A DNA stretch of 64,000 nucleotides from Planctomycetota bacterium. GTDB lineage: Bacteria; Planctomycetota; B15-G4; JADJEK01. The position numbers were made by a program, and so were the translations under genes. Where the stretch lies: positions 79,205 to 143,204 of the forward strand of contig JADJEK010000013.1 of NCBI GenBank assembly GCA_016709145.1. The letters run 5' to 3'. The notes below the pieces were generated by a model. It was not told where the DNA came from. It searched no databases and saw only the letters and a program-made list of their open reading frames with translations. This document shows, one piece after another, positions 56,416 through 63,156 of this stretch; position 1 is the first letter of the stretch, and each line of letters begins with the position of its first letter.

Positions 56416-56672
56416 ACGTCCGCGTGCCATCGCCGCTGATCTCGTACACGGGATCGCGCACGCAAGTCGAAGCCGAGGGCGCGACGCTCGCCGCCGTGCT
56501 CGACGATCTCGAGCGGCGCCACTCCGGCATCCGGTTCCGCATGATCGACGAGCAGGACCGCATCCGGCCGCACATCAAGTTGTTCGTCGGTGGCCGGCTC
56601 GCGCGGTCGCTGGCGGAGCCGGTCGCCGCGACCGACGAGGTCATGATCGTGGCCGCGCTGTCGGGCGGTTGA
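56412..56672 (+). CDS. MoaD/ThiS-family ubiquitin-like protein
   Basis: An 86-residue beta-grasp protein with the typical ending VAALSGG, whose terminal Gly-Gly could be adenylated and thiocarboxylated. 'DRIRPHIKLFVGGRLAR' and 'ATDEVMIVAALSGG' match MoaD-like sulfur carriers. No moaE, moeB or other cofactor gene is nearby; instead it is coupled by ATGA to the BNR-repeat gene. A sulfur-carrier or protein-modifier role is inferred. Confidence 0.88.
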   Translation: MNVRVPSPLISYTGSRTQVEAEGATLAAVLDDLERRHSGIRFRMIDEQDRIRPHIKLFVGGRLARSLAEPVAATDEVMIVAALSGG

Positions 56673-56740
56673 TCCGATTCGCGCGGCGGACCGCCGGTGC
56701 GCGCGCGTCGAGGGAGTCGCCGCTCGCTGGAGTCGTCCGC

Positions 56741-58075
56741 ATGTTCGGTCCGTCGTCCTCGTGGTCGTCCCTCGCAGCGATCGCCATCGGCGTCGCTGCA
56801 TTCGCGTCGGGCGACGAGCAGGCGGTCGCCGTTCCCGACGTGCCCTGGCCCGTCGAAGCGGCTTCGATGCCGTTCCAGGAACTCGGCAATTGCGGATATC
56901 TCGCGGCGTGGCTCGGTCTCTCCGAGCGCGCTGCGACGACACCGGATCTGGGCGCTGCGGCGCCGCTCGTCCCCGACTTCCTCGGCACGATCGCTCCGTG
57001 GGTCGGTGAGCACGCGGCAGCGCTCGAACAACGCGCGAAGCTGATGGACGTGCTCGGCACTCCGGCACGCGGAGCCGGCGCGCGCCCCGATTTCGCGGGC
57101 TGGCGCGCCGAGCCCGCGCTCGACGCGGTGCTGCGACTCGCGCGCGATCGACGCGTCGTGATGTTCGACGAAGAGCATCTGTCGTCGCGTGAGCGCGCGT
57201 TCATGCATCTCGTGCTCGAGGGACTGCGCGAAGCGGGGTTCACGCATCTGGCCTGCGAGACGTTGGCCGAGGACCGCGCGTTGAACGAGCGCGGCCATCC
57301 CGTGATGACGAGCGGCTACTACTCGAAGGACCCGCTCTACGGCGACCTGTTGCGGCGCGCGGATGCGCTCGGCTTCTCGTTCGCGATGTACGAGGCGTCG
57401 CCGGAGGAAGCGCGCCCGCGGCCCGACGACGCCTCACCGAACGACGCCACGAATCGACGCGAGGTCGCGCAGGCGAAGAAGCTCGCGACGATGCTCGACG
57501 ATCCGTCGGCGCGCGTCGTCGTGTTCGCGGGGCGGCACCACATCTCCGAAGCGAAGGCCGCCGCGCCCGGCGACTGGACGCCGATGGCCGGCGTGTTCGC
57601 GGAGCTCACGGGCGTCGATCCGCTGACGATCGACCTGATCGTGCTGACCGAGCGCGGCAGAGCGATCGACGATCATCCCGCGTGGCTCGAAGCGCACGAC
57701 GAGGGCTTCCTGACCGATCATCCCGTGATGCTGTTCGACGCTGCCGGCGCGCCGTACACCGCGCTGCCGGGCATGATCGACGCGATGGTGTTCTTCCCGC
57801 GCACGCGCATCGTCGACGGCCGGCCGGATTGGTTGGAACTCGGCGGATTGCGCAAGCGCGTGTGGCCGGTGCCCGAGAGCGTCGTCGCCGATGACGTGGT
57901 GCTGATGCAAGCGATCGTCGCCGGCGAGGGCGACGACGCGGTGCCGATGGATCAGGTCGTCCTCGGCCCCGGGAAAGCGCGGGTGGCGCTGATGCTGCGG
58001 AGCGGGGAGTACCTCGTGCGGGTCGTCGATCGGAAGGGTGTCGTGATGTGGGAGCAGAGTGCGAGCGTGGAGTAG
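56741..58075 (+). CDS. Secreted protein, possibly of the Tiki (ChaN/EreA-like) superfamily
   Basis: A 444-residue protein beginning with a signal sequence ('SSSWSSLAAIAIGVAAFASG'). The central part, 'RRVVMFDEEHLSSRERAFMH' and 'LREAGFTHLACETLAEDRAL', with a later 'RVVVFAGRHHISE', resembles the E-x-H ... E ... G-x-x-H pattern of the Tiki superfamily (ChaN, TraB, EreA). The C-terminal 130 residues are unassigned. No activity can be given. The ATG at 56741 was chosen; a TTG at 56669 overlapping the moaD-like stop would add 24 residues that do not look like a signal. Assignment tentative. Confidence 0.7.
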   Translation: MFGPSSSWSSLAAIAIGVAAFASGDEQAVAVPDVPWPVEAASMPFQELGNCGYLAAWLGLSERAATTPDLGAAAPLVPDFLGTIAPWVGEHAAALEQRAKLMDVLGTPARGAGARPDFAGWRAEPALDAVLRLARDRRVVMFDEEHLSSRERAFMHLVLEGLREAGFTHLACETLAEDRALNERGHPVMTSGYYSKDPLYGDLLRRADALGFSFAMYEASPEEARPRPDDASPNDATNRREVAQAKKLATMLDDPSARVVVFAGRHHISEAKAAAPGDWTPMAGVFAELTGVDPLTIDLIVLTERGRAIDDHPAWLEAHDEGFLTDHPVMLFDAAGAPYTALPGMIDAMVFFPRTRIVDGRPDWLELGGLRKRVWPVPESVVADDVVLMQAIVAGEGDDAVPMDQVVLGPGKARVALMLRSGEYLVRVVDRKGVVMWEQSASVE

Positions 58076-58078
58076 GGC

Positions 58079-58124
58079 GAGAGGGACGACGAGGGACGCG
58101 AGGGACGACGAGGGACGCGAGCGC
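58079..58124. repeat. Short tandem repeat in convergent gap
   Basis: GAGGGACGACGAGGGACGC occurs twice in tandem, followed by a partial third copy, between the convergent Tiki-like and CoA-ester-lyase genes. It may reflect slippage; no function is apparent. Confidence 0.5.
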
Positions 58125-58126
58125 CC

Positions 58127-59008
58127 CTACGCCACGCCGGCCGCCCTCGCCCTCGACAGCACCCGTTCCGCCGCTCGCACCATCGGCATGTCGACCATCC
58201 TTCCGTCGAGTTGGAAGACGCCTCGGCCCTCCGCCTGATGGCGCGTGTGTTCGTCGACCAGGCGACGCGCGGCCGCGATCTCGTCCGCGCTCGGCGTGAA
58301 GACCGCGACGATCGGCTCGACCTGCTTCGGGTGGATCGCCAAGCGACCCGTGTAGCCGAGCTCCATCGAGCGGCGCGTGTCGGCCTTCAAGCGTTCGACG
58401 TCGTTCAAGTCGACGAACGGCGTGTCGAGCGCTTGCACGCGCGCCGCGGCCGCGTGGACGACGAGGGCTCGCTTGCCCCACTCGACCTCGTGGCCCTCGG
58501 CCGTTCGCGTGGCCCCGACGTCGCCGCAATAGTCCTCCGCGCCGAACGCGAGCGCGTCGAGGCGCGGATCCGCGAAGGCGACCTCGCGCGCGTTCACGAG
58601 GCCGAGGGCCGTTTCGAGGATTCCGACGATGCGGATCGTGCCGAGCGCGAGTCCTCGCGCTCGTTCGATCTCGGCCAACCGACTCGACGCGAAGCGCACG
58701 TGCATCGCGTCCTCGACCTTCGGCAGCATGATCGCGTCGGGCGGCGTCGTCGCGCTCGCGAGTGCCGCGAAGTCGTCGTGCTCGAGGCCGCTGCCGATCG
58801 GATTGACGCGGACGATGCGTTCGCTGCGGCCGAAGTCGACGCGAGCCAGCGCGGCGAGCGTCGTCGCTCGCGCCTCGGGCTTCTTCGACAGTGCGGCCGC
58901 GTCCTCCCAATCCGCGATCACGCAGTCGGCGCCGAGTTTCGCCGCCTTCTCGAGTTTCGCGCCATCGGTCCCCGGCACGAACAACAGCGCGCGTCGCGTG
59001 CGCTTCAT
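58127..59008 (-). CDS. HpcH/HpaI (CitE-like) CoA ester lyase
   Basis: A 293-residue TIM-barrel lyase of the CitE/malyl-CoA type: 'RRALLFVPGTDGAKLEKAAK', 'CVIADWEDAAALSKKPEAR', 'VRVNPIGSGLEHDDF', 'IMLPKVEDAMHVRF', 'GILETALGLVNAREVAF' and 'LGYTGRLAIHPKQVEPIV'. Such enzymes cleave malyl-CoA, methylmalyl-CoA or citramalyl-CoA with Mg(II). The ATG at 59008 overlaps the MaoC stop (ATGA), and the pair recurs in C4/C5-dicarboxylyl-CoA degradation. Substrate not decided by sequence. Confidence 0.9.
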   Translation of the reverse strand: MKRTRRALLFVPGTDGAKLEKAAKLGADCVIADWEDAAALSKKPEARATTLAALARVDFGRSERIVRVNPIGSGLEHDDFAALASATTPPDAIMLPKVEDAMHVRFASSRLAEIERARGLALGTIRIVGILETALGLVNAREVAFADPRLDALAFGAEDYCGDVGATRTAEGHEVEWGKRALVVHAAAARVQALDTPFVDLNDVERLKADTRRSMELGYTGRLAIHPKQVEPIVAVFTPSADEIAAARRLVDEHTRHQAEGRGVFQLDGRMVDMPMVRAAERVLSRARAAGVA

Positions 59009-59460
59009 GCTTGGGGCTTCCGCAGGAACAGTGCGCTGCGCTCGATCTCGCACACGACTTTGCCGTGCTGATTGAGGGCCTTGTGCAGCAACTTGACCAC
59101 GCCCTTGTCGGGTTGGCTCTTCGAGGGCTTCGTCTCGAGCACCGTCGATTCGACCGTGATGGTGTCGCCGTGGAACACCGGAGCGGGATGGACGACGCGG
59201 TCGTAGCTGAGGTTCGCGACGATCGTGCCCTCCGTCAGTTCGGGCACGGTCAAGCCGACGACGAGTCCCATCGTGAAGATGCCGTTCACGATGCGTTGTC
59301 CGAACGGAGTCTTCGCCGCGAACTCGTGGTTCAGATGCAGCGGCTGCGTGTTCATCGTCAGCGCGCAGAACAGCACGTTGTCCATCTCGGTGATGGTGCG
59401 GCCATTGCGGTGCTGGAACGTGTCGCCCGGTTTCAATTCATCGAAGTACTTGCCGGCCAT
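59005..59460 (-). CDS. MaoC-family hydratase/dehydratase
   Basis: A 151-residue hot-dog-fold protein with the MaoC hydratase-2 motif: 'FCALTMNTQPLHLNHEFAAK' followed by 'PFGQRIVNGIFTMGLVVGLT'. It would hydrate an enoyl-CoA such as mesaconyl-CoA; the substrate is suggested by the coupled CoA ester lyase. The ATG at 59460 follows GAGG at good spacing; an in-frame ATG at 59526 would add 22 unconserved residues. The stop overlaps the lyase start. Confidence 0.92.
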   Translation of the reverse strand: MAGKYFDELKPGDTFQHRNGRTITEMDNVLFCALTMNTQPLHLNHEFAAKTPFGQRIVNGIFTMGLVVGLTVPELTEGTIVANLSYDRVVHPAPVFHGDTITVESTVLETKPSKSQPDKGVVKLLHKALNQHGKVVCEIERSALFLRKPQA

Positions 59461-59638
59461 CGGTTGCCTCGTGCGCGTTCGGAACGGCGTCTGTGTACCC
59501 GGAGCCAACCGACGGGACAACCGCACGCAGGCCGGTCGGGGCAGTCGAGGAGTCGGACTTCGTCAACGGGCTGCCGAGGGGGTGCTAGGGTGGCCGCCGA
59601 GCCGGCGCCCACCGCGTCCTGCTCCGACGGAGTCCTCG

Positions 59639-59989
59639 ATGCCGACACGTGCGCAAACCGATGCCGCATTCGCTTGCCTGTTGGCGTTCGTGAAGCGCCA
59701 TCCGACCGCGTCGTACCAGGAAGCCGCCGACGTGGTGGCGGCGGCTGGGCACCGCGTGTTCCCGATCCAGTTCACGCGCGCGCGGGCTGCGCTCGTCGCG
59801 TCCGGCAAACGCGCCCCGAAGCGCGAACCGAAACTCAAATTGAAGAAACGCGCTGCGCGCAAAGCGCTGCTCGTGATCCGCAACGCGCAAGACCTCGCGA
59901 CCTGGTCGGAGATCGTCGCGCGCATCAACGCCGGCGCGCGCGCCGAGTTGAAGGGCAACGGGGAGCGCTGGCAGATCGTCGTGAGTTGA
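59639..59989 (+). CDS. Hypothetical small basic protein
   Basis: A 116-residue protein. The N-terminal part is helical ('FACLLAFVKRHPTASYQEAA'), followed by a very basic stretch ('KREPKLKLKKRAARKALLVI') and a C-terminal part ending in 'GERWQIVVS'. The first 50 residues might form a winged-helix-like fold, but no family was recognised. The ATG follows GGAGTCCTCG, and TAGGGT (59586-59591, preceded by GC) could be its -10 box. Its last 65 nt overlap the 3' end of clpS on the other strand. Confidence 0.68.
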   Translation: MPTRAQTDAAFACLLAFVKRHPTASYQEAADVVAAAGHRVFPIQFTRARAALVASGKRAPKREPKLKLKKRAARKALLVIRNAQDLATWSEIVARINAGARAELKGNGERWQIVVS

Positions 59990-60332
59990 CGGGCACCCTC
60001 GTCACGGGGGCCGGTTCGATGATCGCCGTCATCGAGCCCGCGCAACGCGGGATGCGCCAATCCTTGCCGTAGGCGTGGATCTGCTCCTGCTTCAACTCCG
60101 CGAGTTCACGGTGCGCGGTGAAGACGATCGCGCGGCCGGTGCCGTCGACCTCGACGGCCAATTGGAAACTCTTCTCCGGCGGATGGCCGAACACCGCGCC
60201 GAGCAGTTCGATCACGTACTCGTACGAGTGATCGTCGTCGTCGAGCAGGATGACGTTCCAGAGCGGCGCGTACTGCACCGTCTCTTCGGTCTTCTCTTTG
60301 GTCTTGGTGTCGGTCTTCGTCTGCGTGGCCAT
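59925..60332 (-). CDS. clpS: ATP-dependent Clp protease adaptor ClpS
   Basis: A 135-residue ClpS. The core 'LWNVILLDDDDHSYEYVIEL' matches the N-end-rule pocket (N..L.DDD), followed by 'KSFQLAVEVDGTGRAIVFTA' and 'ELAELKQEQIHAYGKDWRI'. ClpS delivers proteins with bulky hydrophobic N-termini to ClpAP. The N-terminus is Lys/Thr-rich, as usual. The C-terminus carries about 25 extra residues, Arg/Ser/Pro-rich, that overlap the small gene on the opposite strand; readthrough past the usual end is likely. No clpA is adjacent. Confidence 0.93.
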   Translation of the reverse strand: MATQTKTDTKTKEKTEETVQYAPLWNVILLDDDDHSYEYVIELLGAVFGHPPEKSFQLAVEVDGTGRAIVFTAHRELAELKQEQIHAYGKDWRIPRCAGSMTAIIEPAPVTRVPVNSRRSASAPRCPSTRRARRR

Positions 60333-60370
60333 CGCGGGGCGGAGTCTACCAACCTCCTCCCTCGATGCGG

Positions 60371-60405
60371 CGGGCCGCGCCTCGGCGACTCCGAGGCGCG
60401 GCCCG
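60371..60405. terminator. Strong terminator-like hairpin after sigma factor gene
   Basis: CGGGCCGCGCCTCGG (60371-60385) pairs perfectly over 15 bp with 60391-60405 around a CGACT loop. It lies 32 nt beyond the sigma factor stop and just before clpS, both on the minus strand. It most likely ends the sigma factor transcript and insulates clpS. There is no T-run. Confidence 0.7.
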
Positions 60406-60436
60406 TCCTTCTTGGCATCGCGACGATCGCCGTCGA

Positions 60437-61609
60437 TCAGAGCTCGAGCAGTTGATCGACGCTGCGGCCACGGTCCCGCAACTGGTCGATCGCTCGATTC
60501 TGGAGCTGACGCACGCGCTCGCGCGAGATGTGCATCAGTTCGCCGACTTCCTCGAGCGTGTGCGGCTGCTCGCCCGCGAGGCCGTAGCGCAGGTTCAACA
60601 CCTTCGCTTCGCGCTCCGGGAGTTGCGACAGCAGGCCGTTCACGCGCGAGCGCAGGTGCTCGCGTTCCACGCTCGTCACGCCGTCGGCGTCGACGTCGTC
60701 GGCGACCGACTCCTTCAGCGAACCACCGTCGTCGAACAGGCTGGCGTCGAGCGACGCGATGCCCGACTTGACGTTCAGCGCGTGCGCGGCGGCCGTCGGG
60801 TCCACGCCCGTCAGCTCCGCGAAGCGTTGCGCGTCGAGTTTCTCGAGTCGACCGCTCTTGCGATGGATGTGGTTCGCCTTCGAGATCTTCTGACGGATCG
60901 GGCGCGGCACGTGGATCAAGTCGCGATCGGTGTCGGTCGCGCGCTCGATCGCCTGGCGGATCCAGAGCTCCGCGTACGTGCGGAAACGGACGTTGCGGCG
61001 CCAATCGAACTTGTCCACCGCGCGGATCAGCCCGAGCGAGCCGTGCTGCACCAGATCGACGTGCGGGATGCCGTACGTGCGATACCGGGCCGCGAGGTGC
61101 TCGAGCAGCGCGATGTTGGATTCGATCAGCTCGTTGCGTTGGGCGAGGTACTCGTCCCAGCGTTCGTCGATCTCGCGCATCGTCGGGATGCGCTTGGTCG
61201 GCGGCGCCGGTTGCTCCATCCGCGGATCATGCGGGCCGTACAGGGCGGAGAGATGCTGGCGCTTGACCGCGTCTTGCAGCGGCGACGTCAGCACCGTCCG
61301 CTCGAAGCGGCGGCGCGTGAACTCGATCCGCTTGGCCAATCGGGATTCGGCCTCGGCGGACAGGATGCGAGCACGTTCGACGAATCGATCGAGACGGGTC
61401 GGGGAGTGCACGACTTCGCGGTCCGCGAGGATGCGGGCCGCGAAGCGATCGTCCACCAGTGGGGCGGAGCCGATTCCGTCGAGGAGTTCCACGAGGTTCT
61501 CTTCGAGGAAACGTCCGTCCTCCAGCGCCGTGTCGAGAGCGCTGACCGGGACTTCACCGGTCTGTCGGACGATCGAGAGGAGCGACGCTTCGGGCTGTCG
61601 GGAGAGCAT
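60437..61609 (-). CDS. Sigma-70 family RNA polymerase sigma factor (RpoD/RpoS-related, group 2)
   Basis: A 390-residue sigma factor. Region 2 shows 'HVDLVQHGSLGLIRAVDKFD' and 'RFRTYAELWIRQAIERA'; region 3 begins 'HVPRPIRQKISKANHIHRK'; region 4 has 'LPEREAKVLNLRYGLAGEQP' and the helix-turn-helix 'TLEEVGELMHISRERVRQLQ'. The length and lack of a large region 1.1 point to an alternative group 2 factor rather than primary RpoD. The ATG at 61609 follows AAAGGAGG. Its regulon is not visible here. It is divergent from the nuo operon. Confidence 0.93.
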   Translation of the reverse strand: MLSRQPEASLLSIVRQTGEVPVSALDTALEDGRFLEENLVELLDGIGSAPLVDDRFAARILADREVVHSPTRLDRFVERARILSAEAESRLAKRIEFTRRRFERTVLTSPLQDAVKRQHLSALYGPHDPRMEQPAPPTKRIPTMREIDERWDEYLAQRNELIESNIALLEHLAARYRTYGIPHVDLVQHGSLGLIRAVDKFDWRRNVRFRTYAELWIRQAIERATDTDRDLIHVPRPIRQKISKANHIHRKSGRLEKLDAQRFAELTGVDPTAAAHALNVKSGIASLDASLFDDGGSLKESVADDVDADGVTSVEREHLRSRVNGLLSQLPEREAKVLNLRYGLAGEQPHTLEEVGELMHISRERVRQLQNRAIDQLRDRGRSVDQLLEL

Positions 61610-62065
61610 GAGCGATCCTCCTTTGGGTCGTACGGATGCCGCGGGGAGCTGCTGCGTTTCTGGGTTCGCTCCAACGGATCCGGTCCTTGAGACGCAAGGT
61701 TCGTACGCACCTGGTCAGGGTGAAACTTCGACTCTTCACGCACCTTTCGGGCCGTTGGATGCATCGGCCCAGGTTCTGAAACAGGGCAACCGGGTCCAGG
61801 TCACGCTCGTCGTTCACGGTTGGCCGGGGAGAGAAGCTGCTGCGAACTGGGGAACCCGGCGGCTCCGGTCTCGACAGGCGCCAACGATTGCTCAAAACGA
61901 CGCGGAATCCAGCACCTTTCGCTGTCTTGCGGGGCGGATCGACCCGGCTATCATCCGGCCCTTTCCTGCACCGCAACCCAAAGTGCCCGTGCACGGCACC
62001 CGTCCGACGCGATCTCCTGCGACGATCGGGGGCCTGCATCCGGCATCCCAAGCGAAGGATGCGCC
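61610..62065. other. Divergent intergenic region between sigma factor gene and nuo operon
   Basis: No gene is supported in these 456 bases. The main signal is the nuo promoter candidate at 61927-61954. AAGGA at 62056-62060 is a likely nuoB ribosome site. Nothing tRNA-like was seen. Confidence 0.5.
61927..61954 (+). promoter_or_regulatory. Sigma-70-type promoter of the nuo operon
   Basis: TTGCGG (61927-61932) and TATCAT (61949-61954) are separated by 16 nt, with GC just before the -10 box. The start of nuoB is 112 nt downstream. Best match to a housekeeping promoter in this gap. Confidence 0.5.
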
Positions 62066-62578
62066 ATGGCGTTCGAAGGTGGCGAAGACGGCTTCGCCGT
62101 GACCGGACCGCTCGATCAGTTGCTGGCCTGGGCTCGCAAGAACTCCCTATGGCCCATGCCTTTGGGGCTGTCGTGCTGCGCCATCGAGATGATGTCGACC
62201 ATCGGTCCTCGATTCGACATTTCCCGCTTCGGCGCCGAAGTGGCGCGGTTCTCTCCGCGACAGAGTGACGTGATGATCGTCGCCGGAACGCTGACCTGGA
62301 AGATGGCCAGCGTCGCCCGCCGCATCTACGACCAGATGCCGAACCCGAAGTACGTGATCTCGATGGGCGTGTGCGCGTCCTCGGGTGGCCTGTACCGCAA
62401 CTACGCGGTCGTTCCCGGTGTCGATCGCCTGATCCCCGTCGACGTCTACACGATGGGTTGCCCGCCGCGGCCCGACACGCTGCTGAACGCGCTGCTCACG
62501 TTGCAGAAGAAGATCGACAAGGGCAGCACCCACGCCAGCGGCAACCCGCGTCCTGCGGTCGTCGGACTCGGAGGCTGA
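62066..62578 (+). CDS. nuoB: NADH-quinone oxidoreductase subunit B
   Basis: A 170-residue NuoB. The ligands of the N2 [4Fe-4S] cluster are in place: C37-C38 in '[13 protein letters not shown]', C103 in '[12 protein letters not shown]' and C132 in '[13 protein letters not shown]'. NuoB sits at the junction of the peripheral arm, where electrons pass to quinone. No nuoA lies directly upstream; the operon here begins with B. ATG at 62066 behind AAGGA; nuoC starts 2 nt after the stop. Confidence 0.97.
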   Translation: MAFEGGEDGFAVTGPLDQLLAWARKNSLWPMPLGLSCCAIEMMSTIGPRFDISRFGAEVARFSPRQSDVMIVAGTLTWKMASVARRIYDQMPNPKYVISMGVCASSGGLYRNYAVVPGVDRLIPVDVYTMGCPPRPDTLLNALLTLQKKIDKGSTHASGNPRPAVVGLGG

Positions 62579-62580
62579 AG

Positions 62581-63156
62581 ATGAGCGACACCGCGACCAC
62601 GACCTCCGCGATCGACGACGCCATCGCGGCGCACGCCGCGACGTTCGCCGGCACCGTCCAACCGAAGACGCAGGACGGCATCCCGACCGTGCGCGTCCCG
62701 CGCGACCAAGCGATCGGCTTCTTGGTCGCGATGCGCGACGATCCGCAGTTGCGCTTTCGCCTGCTGCTCGACGTCACGGCGCTCGACTACTACGGCCAGG
62801 CGCGCGATCGATTCGACGTCGTCTACCACTGCTACTCGTTCGAGAGCCGCTCGCGGCTGCGCGTGAAGACGAGCTGCTCGGAGCGTGACGCCGTCGTGCC
62901 GAGCGCGGTTCCGGAGTTCCCGACCGCGGGCTTCCTCGAACGCGAAGTGTTCGACATGTTCGGGATCCGCTTCGACGGCAATCCCGATCTGCGCCGCATC
63001 CTGATGCCCGAGGACTACGAGCATCATCCGCTGCGCAAGGACTTCCCGCTCGAAGGCATCGAGCCCGAGAAGAACTACCGCAAGCACGGCGGCGTGATGA
63101 TGCCGCGCGCGCCCGGAGCCGAACCGATCAACGGAGCGAGGAGCGACACGCCGTGA
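62581..63156 (+). CDS. nuoC: NADH-quinone oxidoreductase subunit C
   Basis: A 191-residue NuoC (30 kDa subunit). The signature 'EREVFDMFGIRFDGNPDLRR' continues with 'ILMPEDYEHHPLRKDFPLEG'. It has no cofactor; it supports the B/D interface of complex I. It starts 2 nt after nuoB and overlaps nuoD as GTGA, so B, C and D are co-translated. Not fused to D as in some gammaproteobacteria. Confidence 0.97.
   Translation: MSDTATTTSAIDDAIAAHAATFAGTVQPKTQDGIPTVRVPRDQAIGFLVAMRDDPQLRFRLLLDVTALDYYGQARDRFDVVYHCYSFESRSRLRVKTSCSERDAVVPSAVPEFPTAGFLEREVFDMFGIRFDGNPDLRRILMPEDYEHHPLRKDFPLEGIEPEKNYRKHGGVMMPRAPGAEPINGARSDTP

Noticed and set aside
61610..62065. tRNA or riboswitch in the nuo upstream region
   Set aside because: No cloverleaf, TTC loop or known aptamer signature could be found; only a promoter candidate remains.
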